From an uncultured bacterium (lineage in GTDB: Bacteria > Bacteroidota > Bacteroidia > Bacteroidales > Bacteroidaceae), in contig CAJMSQ010000003.1 of the NCBI GenBank assembly GCA_905216095.1, positions 41,843 through 105,842 on the forward strand: a stretch of 64,000 nt of DNA, read 5' to 3'. The notes below the pieces were generated by a model. It searched no databases, was not told the origin of the DNA, and saw only the letters and a list, made by a program, of their open reading frames with translations. The position numbers were made by a program, and so were the translations under genes. Shown one piece after another: positions 53,929 to 63,784 of the stretch. Position 1 is the stretch's first letter; every line of letters starts with the position of its first letter.

Positions 53929-53951
53929 CGTGCGACAATGATATTGCGATT

Positions 53952-54199
53952 TTAACATAATTTGCTTTTGGCCGAAAAATGTATTATCTTTGTATTGCGC
54001 AAGCGCGGAGGACGGCCCGAAACCGTCCTTTTTTCGTGTTTGCAAGTCCGTTTCGGGGAGAAACCGGCCCTATGATGGGATTTCGTACATGGCATGTAGT
54101 TCGTCCTACATGCCATGTTGCCGTTTCTGTTCCTGCATGTAGGCGGAACTACAAGCCATGTACGTGCCGCCGATTGTGCACGAAAGTTAAAAATGTTAA
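53952..54199 (+). repeat. Promoter-hairpin-array element, copy F2
   Basis: TTAACATAATTTG start, TTG at 53962-53964, 20 nt, TATCTTTG at 53985-53992; hairpin AGGACGG/CCGTCCT with seven T in all; array 54085-54163; end CGAAAGTTAAAAATGTTAA at 54181-54199. Closest relative: copy A. Sequence past its distal end (TGTCAAACCGCCGTTTCCCC) also matches the remnant at 63889-63925 and its flank. Confidence 0.9.
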
Positions 54200-54251
54200 T
54201 GTCAAACCGCCGTTTCCCCGCGGGACAGGGACGGCCATTCGGGCGGAAGGC

Positions 54252-54282
54252 TTTGCCATGTAGCGGGAAAGTCGTATCTTTG
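54252..54282 (+). promoter_or_regulatory. Promoter of the B12 riboswitch operon
   Basis: TTTG (54252-54255), exactly 19 nt, TATCTTTG (54275-54282). Confidence 0.8.
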
Positions 54283-54289
54283 CCGCAGT

Positions 54290-54455
54290 AACGACGGTGG
54301 AACATCATGTTCTGAAAAGGGAAACGGGTGAAAGTCCCGTGCAGTCCCGCTGCCGTATTTCCTTTCTGACCTCCGAAACGTCGAAAGCCACTGCGCGGCA
54401 CAGCCGTGTGGGAAGGTGTTCGGAGCAAGGATAAGCCGGAAGACCTGCCGTCGTA
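54290..54455 (+). promoter_or_regulatory. Cobalamin riboswitch
   Basis: Conserved blocks appear in order: AAAAGGGAAACGGGTGAAA, GCAGTCCCGCTGCC, GCCACTG, GGGAAGG, and the B12 box AGGATAAGCCGGAAGACCTGCC. It lies 64 bases before the BtuB-like receptor and should shut off receptor and BtuG-like lipoprotein synthesis when cobalamin is bound. Confidence 0.95.
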
Positions 54456-54518
54456 TGACTGTGCCGCCTTTGCGCCTTCGAGGAAGGGCCGGGCCGGACA
54501 AAACGTTTCTTACGCGAG

Positions 54519-56552
54519 ATGTACGTTCAATTTTCCCTGTGCCGCCGGTGGCGGCGTGCGGTCGTGGCGGCGTCGGTGCTGCTTCCGGCCGTGTGTTGCG
54601 TCGCGCAACCCGCCGGTATCCGCCGCGATTCCGTTCTCCGCACGTCCGAAGTCGTCGCCTTGCGCCGTCCTGCCGCGGTCGGGGCCGCCGTACCCGTGCA
54701 GCGCATGGACACGGCCGACCTGCGTCGTCGCGGCATTGCCGACATGGGCGACGCCCTGCGGCGGCTGTCGGGTGTGAACCTGCGCGACTACGGCGGGGCG
54801 GGCGGATTGAAGACCGTTTCCGTGCGCGGACTCGGCGCGGCACACACCGCCGTGTGCTATGACGGGATGCCCGTGACCGACACGCGCGGCGGCGAGATAG
54901 ACCTCGGGCGTTTCAGCACCGACCGCCTCGCGGCCATCAGCCTGTCGGTGGGCGACGCCCCGGACCTGCTCGTGCCTGTCCGCACACTGGCGGCGGCCAC
55001 CATCGACATCTCCTCGCCCGCATCCGCCGCCCACGGCGCACCGGGCGGGCAGGCCGCGCTGCGTTTCGGCAGTTTCGGCATGGTTTCCCCCTCGCTGGGC
55101 TACGTCATCCCCGCAGGCTCGCGCACCGTGGTGGCGGCCGGTGCCGATTTCTTCTATGCCCGCAACGACTATCCCTTCGAGCTGCGCAACGGGCAGCACG
55201 TCACGCGCGAGCGGCGCAAGGGAAGCCGTATGCAGGACTATGCCGCCGAACTGGACATGCACCACCGCACGGCGCGGGGCGGCACCTGGACGGTCAAGGC
55301 CCGCGGGGCGGACAATCATCGCCGCCTGCCGGGACAGGTCATCCTCTATACCGACGAAACGGACGAACGCCTGCGCGAGAGCGAGGCCTTCGTGCAGACC
55401 CTTTGGCGGCAGTCCGTCGGCCGCTGGTCGCTCATGGCCGGCGGCAAGTTCGACACCCGGCGCAGCCGGTATGCCGACTACGACGCGCAATATCCCGGCG
55501 GCGCGTTCCGACAAGACTACCGCCAGCGCGAGAGCTACGCCACCGCCGGTGCGGCCTACGGTCACGCGGCGTTTTCGGCCGCCTATGCCGTAGACTACGG
55601 GCACTCCGTCCTGCGCGGCACGACGTCTGCCGACGGCCGGGTGCGGCGCGATGTCGTGCAGCAGGCACTCTCGCTGCGCTGGCGGCTGCCTGCCCTCGAA
55701 TGGACGGTGCGTGCCGTCCTCCACAACAGCACCGACCGCCGCGCGGGCGGCACATCGGCCCGCTCCACCGCCCGGCTGACGCCTTCGGCCGCGGTCTCGT
55801 GGACGGCCCTCAGGCGGACGGACGCCGGCGGACGGACATGTGAGTGGCGCTGGCGGGCTTTCTGCAAAGAGTCCTTCCGCATCCCGACGTTCACCGAAAG
55901 CTACTACTATCACCTGGGCAGCACCGACCTGCGGCCGGAACGCACCCGGCAGCTCGGAGCGGGCACCACGCTCTTCCTGCACCGCCCGGCAGGCGTGCTT
56001 ACGTCCCTCTCGTTCACCGCCGACGCCTATCTGAACCGCATCACCGACCGCATACAGGCCATTCCCCGCACACTCTACGTGTGGCAGATGGTGAATGTGG
56101 GGCGCGTGCGTGGCGTGGGCGCGGACTTTACCCTCGACGCACGTTTCCGCATCGCGCCGGGGCACGCGCTTTTCCTCGCAGGAAACTATTCCCTCCAGCA
56201 GGTCACCGACCGCACCCTGAGGGGTGGCGGCAGCTATGCGAGCCAACTGGCTTACACGCCCCTGCATTCCGGCGCGCTTTCCTTAGCCTGGGAAAATCCG
56301 TGGTGCGGCTTGGCCGCGCGGGTCACGGCAGCCGGCGAACGCTGGACCACCAATACGCACCGGCCGAAGGACACCCGCCTGGCACCATACGCCGAGTTCG
56401 GTCTGGCGGCCTACCGCACGTTCAGCCTGCGTGCCTTCTCGATAGAGGTACGTGCCGACCTGGTGAACGTTTTCGACGAACAATACGAGATTATCCGCCG
56501 CTACCCCATGCCGGGACGGAGCGCAAAACTTTCGCTCACGGCACGCTGGTAG
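54519..56552 (+). CDS. btuB: TonB-dependent receptor, BtuB-like (cobalamin uptake)
   Basis: This 677-residue outer-membrane protein has a signal peptide (about 1-29), a plug domain (about 40-165, with MGDALRRLSGVNLRDYGGAGGLKTVSVRG and HTAVCYDGMPVTD) and a 22-stranded barrel ending KLSLTARW. It lacks a SusC-type N-terminal carboxypeptidase-like domain, consistent with a vitamin transporter. The B12 riboswitch directly upstream identifies cobalamin or a corrinoid as the likely cargo. A surface lipoprotein gene follows 64 bases later. Confidence 0.88.
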   Translation: MYVQFSLCRRWRRAVVAASVLLPAVCCVAQPAGIRRDSVLRTSEVVALRRPAAVGAAVPVQRMDTADLRRRGIADMGDALRRLSGVNLRDYGGAGGLKTVSVRGLGAAHTAVCYDGMPVTDTRGGEIDLGRFSTDRLAAISLSVGDAPDLLVPVRTLAAATIDISSPASAAHGAPGGQAALRFGSFGMVSPSLGYVIPAGSRTVVAAGADFFYARNDYPFELRNGQHVTRERRKGSRMQDYAAELDMHHRTARGGTWTVKARGADNHRRLPGQVILYTDETDERLRESEAFVQTLWRQSVGRWSLMAGGKFDTRRSRYADYDAQYPGGAFRQDYRQRESYATAGAAYGHAAFSAAYAVDYGHSVLRGTTSADGRVRRDVVQQALSLRWRLPALEWTVRAVLHNSTDRRAGGTSARSTARLTPSAAVSWTALRRTDAGGRTCEWRWRAFCKESFRIPTFTESYYYHLGSTDLRPERTRQLGAGTTLFLHRPAGVLTSLSFTADAYLNRITDRIQAIPRTLYVWQMVNVGRVRGVGADFTLDARFRIAPGHALFLAGNYSLQQVTDRTLRGGGSYASQLAYTPLHSGALSLAWENPWCGLAARVTAAGERWTTNTHRPKDTRLAPYAEFGLAAYRTFSLRAFSIEVRADLVNVFDEQYEIIRRYPMPGRSAKLSLTARW

Positions 56553-56616
56553 GAGTGTGCGGGAGTTGCGGCGGATGGAAACCTGACTGTTTAACATTAA
56601 AACAAATATAGGCAAA

Positions 56617-57702
56617 ATGAAACACTTGAAACTGGCGGCTGTTGCCGCGTTGGCCGCGTTTACGCTGGCATCCTGTGACGACGAAGAGACATTTGACACA
56701 CCGCCCGCCGACATTCCCGCAGGCACGGAAGGGGCTTACGTCCTCAACCAAGGCAACAGCGCGACCTCGCCCGACGGGACGCTCGACTTTATCGACTTCT
56801 CGGCCGACACTTATACGGCCGGCGTTTTCCAAGGTGCCAACGGACGTATGCTCGGCAGCACACCCCAGGACGGCGTGGCCTATGGCACGAAACTCTACAT
56901 CGCCGTCTATGGCTCGAACCTCGTGTGGGTGCTCGACCGTGCCACCTGCAAGATTGTGAAACAACTGGCCGTGAGCAGCCCCGAAGGCATCTGCGCCGCC
57001 AAAGGTGCGGTCTACGTGAGCAATAACGACGGCCATGTGACGAAAATCGACACCCTGACGTGCGACGTCGCGGGCAAAATCGAAGTAGGTCCGAATCCTG
57101 CGCAAATGGCCGCCACGGGCGGTTTCCTGTATGTCTCTATCAGCGACGGTTACAACTGGGAAAACAATTATGCCGACGGCAAGCGCGTGGCCAAGATAGA
57201 CCTCGCCACGTTCACCAAACGGAAAGACATTCCCGTCGGTACGAATCCCGGTCCCATCGTGGCCGATGCCGACGGCCGTGTGCTGGTGGTGGCGCGCGGC
57301 GACTATGTGACGGAAGCCCCAGCGGTATATACGATTTCGCCCGACGATGAAGTGGAAGAGTTCTGCCCGGGTTCCGACATCGCCGTGCGCGGAACGACGC
57401 TCTATGTCATCAACAACTCTTACGTTCCCGCCGGAACGCCCCTCACTTTCTCGGCCTACGACACGCGCACCGGCCGGGTCGTGAAGGAAGAGCTGCTTCC
57501 CGCCGACAACAAGCCCGCGTTCCCGGGTGCCATCGACGTGAATCCGGCCAACGGCGATATATATATATGCGCCGACCCCGCGGGCGATTACGGCTATGCC
57601 GATTATAGCGCGCCGGGCTTCGTGTACCGCTACACCGCGGACGGCACATTCGTGAAACGATATGCCGCCGGCGTGCATCCCTGTGCCGTGATATTCAGGT
57701 AA
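56617..57702 (+). CDS. BtuG-like surface lipoprotein (beta-propeller)
   Basis: This 361-residue lipoprotein has lipobox LASC (Cys20) followed by acidic residues (DDEE), a surface-export-like signal in Bacteroidota. The rest is a YncE/quinoprotein-type propeller of repeated strands (YVLNQGNSA, GTKLYIAVYGSNLVWVLDRAT, GAVYVSNNDGHVTKID, GFLYVSISDG). Its place behind a B12 riboswitch and BtuB matches BtuG, which captures cobalamin at the surface with very high affinity. The BtuG role is inferred from fold and context. Confidence 0.82.
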   Translation: MKHLKLAAVAALAAFTLASCDDEETFDTPPADIPAGTEGAYVLNQGNSATSPDGTLDFIDFSADTYTAGVFQGANGRMLGSTPQDGVAYGTKLYIAVYGSNLVWVLDRATCKIVKQLAVSSPEGICAAKGAVYVSNNDGHVTKIDTLTCDVAGKIEVGPNPAQMAATGGFLYVSISDGYNWENNYADGKRVAKIDLATFTKRKDIPVGTNPGPIVADADGRVLVVARGDYVTEAPAVYTISPDDEVEEFCPGSDIAVRGTTLYVINNSYVPAGTPLTFSAYDTRTGRVVKEELLPADNKPAFPGAIDVNPANGDIYICADPAGDYGYADYSAPGFVYRYTADGTFVKRYAAGVHPCAVIFR

Positions 57703-57730
57703 ATCCCCGCGCCGCGAGCACCGGGCCTGT

Positions 57731-57775
57731 GTTCCCCGCCTCCGTCCTGCTTTGTATGGAACGGAGGCGGGGAAC
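57731..57775 (+). terminator. Terminator of the B12 uptake operon
   Basis: Perfect 15-bp stem GTTCCCCGCCTCCGT/ACGGAGGCGGGGAAC followed by AACTTT; the T run is weak. Confidence 0.75.
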
Positions 57776-57779
57776 AACT

Positions 57780-58016
57780 TTAACATATTTAACTTTCAGC
57801 AACACGTAGAAGGCATGTAGGGCATCGGCGCGCGGAGGTATTTTTTCCTACAAGCCATGTAGTTTTTCCTGAATGTACATGTAGAAAATCCTTTCCCGCG
57901 GGAAAAAATCACGAAATCACGCCTGAAACATACGAAAAAAGGGCAAACCTGCGCGGTCTGCCCTTTTGCCTGTTGCAAAGATACGACATTTTTCGACGAA
58001 AAGCAAGAAATGTTAA
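57780..58016 (-). repeat. Promoter-hairpin-array element, copy G
   Basis: Minus orientation: TTG at 58004-58006, 20 nt, TATCTTTG at 57976-57983; hairpin AAAAGGGCAGACC with GGTTTGCCCTTTT then T run; array 57806-57884 with one degenerate unit; distal end TTAACATATTTAACTTTC at 57780-57797. The distal end is only a few bases from the B12 operon terminator. Confidence 0.88.
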
Positions 58017-58110
58017 AATCGCCGGCGGGTAAAACGGCCTCGCTTTACATCTGTTCAGGCGTATTCCGAAGTCTTAACGGCCGTGCACGGCCGTTTTGCT
58101 TTTTAATGCC

Positions 58111-58118
58111 TATCTTTG
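58111..58118 (+). promoter_or_regulatory. Promoter -7 box of the macroglobulin-like gene
   Basis: TATCTTTG, 29 bases before the ATG; preceded by a hairpin ACGGCCGTGCACGGCCGT at 58077-58094 that ends in TTTT. Confidence 0.6.
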
Positions 58119-58147
58119 CGGGTTGAAAAACCATCAAAACAAACTGT

Positions 58148-61100
58148 ATGATACGATTGCTGATGATGCTCCTGCTCGTGGCCGCTCCTTTTGCGGCGGT
58201 GCAGGCGCAAACCTATGAGAAACTGTGGGCCGATACGGACGCGGCCTTGCGCAAGGACCTCCCGAAAACGGCCCTGCGGCATGTGGAGGCCGTCTACGAC
58301 AAGGCCACGCGCGAGCGCAACGAGGCCCAGATGTTGCGGGCGCTCGTCTATGCGTGCCGGCTCAAGGGCGAGGTGTCGCCGGACAGCCTGCCCGCGGCAC
58401 GGGCCCGCATACTCGACGTCCTGCGCGCCGATACCGCCGGCGTGGCCGCCGGCCACATCACGCCGGAACTGTGGTGGTCGGCACTGGCGCAGGAATACGT
58501 GCGTGCAGGCTACTTCGGCCGCCACGCAGCCGACACCGCCGCCGTGCGGCGTGCCGCCGAGGCTTTCGCGCACTCCGTCCGTCCCGGCGCGTTCGGACAC
58601 CTGGGAACGGCGTCCGCGAAGGATTATGCGCCGCTCCTCACGGAAGGCAGGGACAGCCGCCTGTTCGGCGACGATTTGCTGAGCCTGCTGGCGCGCACCT
58701 ACCTCGCGGCATCGTCCGTCCCCGCGGCCGACAAGGCCGTGACCGCGGGACAGGTCATCAGGTACTATCTGGACCGCGGCAACCGAAACGCCGCGCTGCT
58801 TTTCACGCTGGACAGCATCGCCCTGCAGGACGACCGGACGGCCGACGTGACGGCCGGCAGCCGTTACCGGGCGCTGACGCGCGCCGCAAAGGAGTATGCC
58901 GACCTCGACCTCAACATCGAGACGTACATTGCCCTTGTCTCGCTCGACCGATATGATGAGGACGGCACCGCCACCGACAGCCTGTTCACGGCCATCGCGC
59001 GGGAGGGACTTTCGCGTTACGGCAGTCAGCCGCGCGCGGCCGCCCTCCGGAACTACCTGGCCGGCAAGGAAGAACCGGCCATGAGCCTGCAACTGCCGGC
59101 CGGATGCCTTTATCCCGGCCGGAAATATGGCGTGGCCGTGCGCGGGCGCCATGTCACGCACGCGGAGCTGCGGCTTACGCGCCTCGACCTGACGGCTGCG
59201 GGTTGTGACAAGCTGCGCGGGGACTTCAAGGTCCTTGAGAAGAAGAAAAAAGGAGCGGCCCGCACGTTCCGCCTTGACCGACCGGAAATGCCGGCCTACG
59301 CATGGTGGAACGACAGCCTGCACATGGATGTGCCCGAAACGGGCATCTACCTGTGCGAACTCTACGCTTCGGGGCGCATACTCGACCGGGCCGTGGTGAA
59401 TGTGTCGCGCATACGGCCGCTCATCCTGGACATGCCCGGCGGCAAGAGCCGTGTCGTGCTGCTCGACGCCGTGAGCGGGACACCTGTCGCGGACGGAAAG
59501 GTCACAGCCTATACATCCGACATGCGCCAACTGGCCGTCCACACGACGGGAAGCGACGGGGAAGTGACGCTGACACCCGGCCGCGGCCGCGCATGGCCCG
59601 CCTACTACGCCGAATCGGGCAAGGATGCGTTCGCACCCGCCTTCCGCCTGAACTCATACGGCGGTTACGGTTACCGACAAGACAGCCTGACGGTGACAAA
59701 CATAGACCTGTTTCCTTCCCGCGCCATATACAGGCCCGGCCAGCAGGTATGTTTCGGCGGTGTGGCCTATTCCCGTCGCGGCGATGCCTGTGCCGTGCTG
59801 TCGGGAATGCGGCTTGATGTCGCATTGCTCGACGTAAACCGCAAGCGGGTGGACAGCCTGCAGGTCGTGACCGACGGCTACGGCAACTTCGGCGGCACGT
59901 TCCGCCTGCCGGCCGCCTGCCTGCCGGGACGGTTTGCCATCGAAGCGAAGGCTGCCCCGGCAACTGCCCGCACCTATGTGCAGGTGGAGGAATACAAACG
60001 GCCCACTTTCACCGCCGAAGCCGAGGAAGTGAAGCGCGCGTATGCCCCGGGCGACACCGTAGATGTGGCCGGCGTGGCACGGACCTATACGGACTTGCCC
60101 GTGGAAGGCGCCCGCGTGCGCTGGAGCGTATCGAAATATTCGTGGTTCCGCATGGAAGGTAACGCCGCAAGCCGGACAGGCGAGACCGTCACCGACGCCG
60201 AAGGCCGTTTCACGATGCCCGTCGTGCTGGAATGCACGCCCGGCGAGCGCGACTACAGGCCTTACAATTATTTCTACTATACCGTGAACTTCGATGTGAC
60301 GGCCGAGAACGGCGAGACGGCTTCCGGCAGTTACGTGCTGCGCACGGCGACGCGCCCGTCATGGCTTCTGGCCGACTGGCCCGCGTCTCTCTGCAAGGAA
60401 CGCCTGCCTCGCGTCGTCATCCGCCAGACCAACGCGGCCGGGACGGACATCCCCGCCGCCGGACATTACGCGGTGAAGCGCGCGGGCAGCATCTGCGCCG
60501 AAGGGACTTACCGCACAGGCGAGGCTTTCACGCCCGATGCGTTCGCCGGACTGCCTTCCGGCAAGTACCGGATAGTATATAATGTGTCGCAGGACGGCGG
60601 TACGGCCGCGTTGCCTGCGTTGTGCGACAGCACGGAAGTATTGTTGTTCTCCGAAACCGACACCCGTCCCGCCGCCGAAGCCGACTTCTGGAACAATATC
60701 CGCATGTCGGCGCGCGGGGATACGGCCTGCGTCATGGTGGGCAGCTCCTGCGACGACGTGACCCTGTTCTACGACATCCTGGCCGCCGGCAAGGTGGTGG
60801 AAAGCCGACGCATCGTCTTCTCCGACTCCCTGTTGCGCTTCACCATCCCCTATGAAGCCGCCTGGGGCGACGGGGCACGCGCTTGTTTCGCCTTTGTAAA
60901 GAACGGCAGGTTGCACGAATTCGGCACGGAAATACGGAAACCGTTGCCCGACAAGCGGCTGGTGCTGCGTTGGAGAAGTTTCCGCTCGCGGCTCACGCCG
61001 GGCAGCGAGGAGGAATGGCGGCTCAGTGTCACGCATCCCGACGGCCGGCCCGCCGATGCCGTACTTACGGCGCGTTTGTACGACGCTTCGCTCGACGCCC

Positions 61101-63766
61101 TGGCTTCTTCGCGCTGGAATCTGGGCGGACTCGGTTTCTCACGTGCCGTTCCCTACATGGCCTGGCGGCTTCCGGAAATTTATTCCCCCATGCTTTCGGG
61201 CACCATCACGACAAAGCGGAAAAACTGTCCCGAACTTGCCTTCACGCAATGGGATGACAAGCTTTTCGGTCCGTCGTATGGCCGCATCTATATCAGGGGC
61301 GGAGTCAAGCGGGCCTTGGCAGGAAGGGTCTACGGCCTTGCCACGCAAAATCAAATGACTTTTTCGATGGCGGATGCCGAGGTCGCCGACGAGGCTGCCC
61401 CGATGATGAAAGCCGCCATGGCTGTAAGGGAGTCGAAAGATGCGGGTGGCGGTGCCGAAGCCGCGGCTGCCAACGTGCAACCGCGCACCAACTTCGCCGA
61501 GACCGCCTATTTCCATCCCGCACTCCGCACCGGCGCAGACGGCATTGCCGTCATAGCGTTCACGCTCCCGCAGAGTCTGACCACCTGGAAGTTCGATGCG
61601 CTCGCCCACACCCGCGATATGGATTACGGCACCATGGATACCACGGTCGTGGCCCGCAAGGAATTCATGGTACAGCCCGCGCTGCCGCGCTTTGTCCGCC
61701 GGGGCGACCGCACGGAACTGCCCGTCACGTTGCGCAACCTGTCGGAGAAGGACATTGATGTGACCTTGAACTGCCTCCTGACCGACGCCCGCAGCGGCGC
61801 GGAAGTGGCCAAGATGTCGCAAAAGCTGCGTCTCGGCGCCGGTAAGTCGCAGGCCGTCACGTTCCCCTACGCGGCCGATGCCGCCGGCCCGCTGTTAGTG
61901 TGTCGCATCACGGCGGCCGGCGACGGTTTCAGCGACGGTGAGGAGCACTACCTGCCCGTCCTGTCCGACTTGGTGAGCGTCACGCGCACCTTACCCTTCA
62001 CGATGAACGGAAAAGGCCGCCGGACGTTGCTCATAGATACCCTCTGGCAGTCGCCGAAAGCCACCGACCGGCGACTGACTGTCGAGACCGCCGGAAATCC
62101 CCTGTGGTATGCCGTCACCGCCCTGCCGGTACTGGCGCGCGAAAGCTGTTACGGCGCGTCCGACTGGGCAACCCGCTATTACGCCCTCGCCATGGGTGGT
62201 TTCGTGGCCCGTATGAATCCCGAACTGTCCGAGACCTTGCGTCGCGACACGGCCGCAGTGGACGGTCTGTCCGCACATGCCGCGCGCTTTGCCGAGCTGG
62301 CCGGGGAAACTCCCTGGCTGCGTGAGGCCGAGGGAGAGGCGGAAAGGGCTGCCGCACTGCGGGGCATGTTTGACGAAGCCGCCGTCGCGGCCAAGAAGTT
62401 CACGGCGCTCGACAACCTGCGTGCCCAGCAACTCGCGGACGGCTCGTGGGGCTGGTACAAGGGAATGCCTTCCAACACCTACATCACGCTGGATGTGGCC
62501 GTCCTGCTGGCGAGGGCCGCGCGGATGGCAGGCGATGAAGACGCGGGCGACTGCCTGCGGCGCGCGCTGGCCTTCCTGAAAAAAGACATGGCCCGGCGTG
62601 TGGCCGAAATGAAGCGGGAGGAGAAGAAGACGGGCCGCCGCATCAGGCCCGGCGAGATGGAGCTGCGTTACCTCTACCTGCGCACACTGGCGGGCCTTGC
62701 CCCCGACAAGGACGCCGAATTCCTGCTGGACCGCACCGAAAGCCTTGGGCGGGAACTCACCATGTACGACAAGGCGCTTGCGGCCGTCGTGCTGTTCGAC
62801 GCGGGCCGCACGTCCGCCGCGCAGGACAACCTTAACAGTCTGCTCGAACATACCGTCTCGACGCCCGAGATGGGCACTTACTTCGACACGGACCGCGCGC
62901 AATGGTCGTGGAACGCCTACCGGATTCCGACGCAGACGGCAGCCATCGAGGCCTTGCTCCGCTTGCGGCCGTCGGGAAACGCCGACATCGTGCGTATGCG
63001 CCAATGGTTGGTGCAATCGCGCCGCACGCAAATGTGGGAAACCTCGCGAGCCACGACCGATGCCGTATATGCGCTGCTGGCCAACTCGCCGCTCGACAGT
63101 ACGCTGGGCGGGCTCGGAGGCGGCGCGCCGCTGTATTATACGCTCGAAAAGGGACGTAAGGTGGTCGGTCTCAATGCTCCGTCGGAGACACAGGCGGCCG
63201 GGACGGTGAACTTCAGTTCCAGGACCTACGACACCGCGCCTGCCGTCGAGGCCCGCACCCTTACGCTCAGCAAGACCACGGACGGTCTGTCGTGGGGCAG
63301 TGTCCGCGCCACCTACACGCTGCCTGCGGCCGATGTCGCCGCGGCAGGCAAGGGCTTCACGCTGTCCCGCCGCTTCGAAGTGTTGCGCAGCGGCGAGTGG
63401 CAGGCTCTGTGTGACGGTGAGGCCGTGCATCGCGGCGACCGTGTGCGGCAGGTGTTCGACTTCACCGCCGAGCGCGATTACGACTTCGTGGCCCTGAAGT
63501 CCTCGCGTCCCGCCTGTCTCGAACCGTCACGCCCCTTGTCCGGCTATGCCTGGCACGACGGCATGGGTTGCTACCGCGTGGTGCGCGATGCCTCGACGGA
63601 ATATTTCTTCGAGAAGGTGCGCAAGGGCAAGCATGTCTTCACGGAGGAATGCCTGACAGACCGCATCGGAACGTACACGAGCGGCCTGGCCGGCATCACG
63701 TGCGTATATGCGCCCGAGTTCTGCGCACAGACGGCCGGCTTCACGCTGAAGGTCGTTGCCGAATAA
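58148..63766 (+). CDS. Alpha-2-macroglobulin family protein lacking the thioester motif
   Basis: This 1872-residue exported protein has a signal peptide (1-20, ending VQAQ) without a lipobox, an N-terminal helical region (about 20-300), and a chain of macroglobulin domains (about 320-1100; VVNVSRIRPLILDMPGGKSRV, DLFPSRAIYRPGQQVCFGG, VEEYKRPTFTAE). The A2M core (about 1110-1300; HPALRTGADGIAVIAFTLPQSLTTWKF) is followed by the thioester-domain helices (about 1325-1640). The motif YGCxEQ is replaced by YGASDW at 1335-1340, so no thioester can form. Such proteins are periplasmic protease traps or structural envelope proteins; in Bacteroidales they are numerous and poorly studied. Confidence 0.92.
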   Translation: MIRLLMMLLLVAAPFAAVQAQTYEKLWADTDAALRKDLPKTALRHVEAVYDKATRERNEAQMLRALVYACRLKGEVSPDSLPAARARILDVLRADTAGVAAGHITPELWWSALAQEYVRAGYFGRHAADTAAVRRAAEAFAHSVRPGAFGHLGTASAKDYAPLLTEGRDSRLFGDDLLSLLARTYLAASSVPAADKAVTAGQVIRYYLDRGNRNAALLFTLDSIALQDDRTADVTAGSRYRALTRAAKEYADLDLNIETYIALVSLDRYDEDGTATDSLFTAIAREGLSRYGSQPRAAALRNYLAGKEEPAMSLQLPAGCLYPGRKYGVAVRGRHVTHAELRLTRLDLTAAGCDKLRGDFKVLEKKKKGAARTFRLDRPEMPAYAWWNDSLHMDVPETGIYLCELYASGRILDRAVVNVSRIRPLILDMPGGKSRVVLLDAVSGTPVADGKVTAYTSDMRQLAVHTTGSDGEVTLTPGRGRAWPAYYAESGKDAFAPAFRLNSYGGYGYRQDSLTVTNIDLFPSRAIYRPGQQVCFGGVAYSRRGDACAVLSGMRLDVALLDVNRKRVDSLQVVTDGYGNFGGTFRLPAACLPGRFAIEAKAAPATARTYVQVEEYKRPTFTAEAEEVKRAYAPGDTVDVAGVARTYTDLPVEGARVRWSVSKYSWFRMEGNAASRTGETVTDAEGRFTMPVVLECTPGERDYRPYNYFYYTVNFDVTAENGETASGSYVLRTATRPSWLLADWPASLCKERLPRVVIRQTNAAGTDIPAAGHYAVKRAGSICAEGTYRTGEAFTPDAFAGLPSGKYRIVYNVSQDGGTAALPALCDSTEVLLFSETDTRPAAEADFWNNIRMSARGDTACVMVGSSCDDVTLFYDILAAGKVVESRRIVFSDSLLRFTIPYEAAWGDGARACFAFVKNGRLHEFGTEIRKPLPDKRLVLRWRSFRSRLTPGSEEEWRLSVTHPDGRPADAVLTARLYDASLDALASSRWNLGGLGFSRAVPYMAWRLPEIYSPMLSGTITTKRKNCPELAFTQWDDKLFGPSYGRIYIRGGVKRALAGRVYGLATQNQMTFSMADAEVADEAAPMMKAAMAVRESKDAGGGAEAAAANVQPRTNFAETAYFHPALRTGADGIAVIAFTLPQSLTTWKFDALAHTRDMDYGTMDTTVVARKEFMVQPALPRFVRRGDRTELPVTLRNLSEKDIDVTLNCLLTDARSGAEVAKMSQKLRLGAGKSQAVTFPYAADAAGPLLVCRITAAGDGFSDGEEHYLPVLSDLVSVTRTLPFTMNGKGRRTLLIDTLWQSPKATDRRLTVETAGNPLWYAVTALPVLARESCYGASDWATRYYALAMGGFVARMNPELSETLRRDTAAVDGLSAHAARFAELAGETPWLREAEGEAERAAALRGMFDEAAVAAKKFTALDNLRAQQLADGSWGWYKGMPSNTYITLDVAVLLARAARMAGDEDAGDCLRRALAFLKKDMARRVAEMKREEKKTGRRIRPGEMELRYLYLRTLAGLAPDKDAEFLLDRTESLGRELTMYDKALAAVVLFDAGRTSAAQDNLNSLLEHTVSTPEMGTYFDTDRAQWSWNAYRIPTQTAAIEALLRLRPSGNADIVRMRQWLVQSRRTQMWETSRATTDAVYALLANSPLDSTLGGLGGGAPLYYTLEKGRKVVGLNAPSETQAAGTVNFSSRTYDTAPAVEARTLTLSKTTDGLSWGSVRATYTLPAADVAAAGKGFTLSRRFEVLRSGEWQALCDGEAVHRGDRVRQVFDFTAERDYDFVALKSSRPACLEPSRPLSGYAWHDGMGCYRVVRDASTEYFFEKVRKGKHVFTEECLTDRIGTYTSGLAGITCVYAPEFCAQTAGFTLKVVAE

Positions 63767-63784
63767 GGCTTTTGCCCGTTACAG

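Noticed and set aside
54519..57702. BtuB/lipoprotein pair as a SusC/SusD polysaccharide locus
   Set aside because: The receptor lacks the SusC N-terminal domain, the lipoprotein is a propeller rather than a helical SusD, and a B12 riboswitch controls the pair.
8273..57884. The palindrome arrays as CRISPR arrays
   Set aside because: Spacers are only 6 bp, units are palindromic and variable, arrays always have four units, and no cas genes are present.
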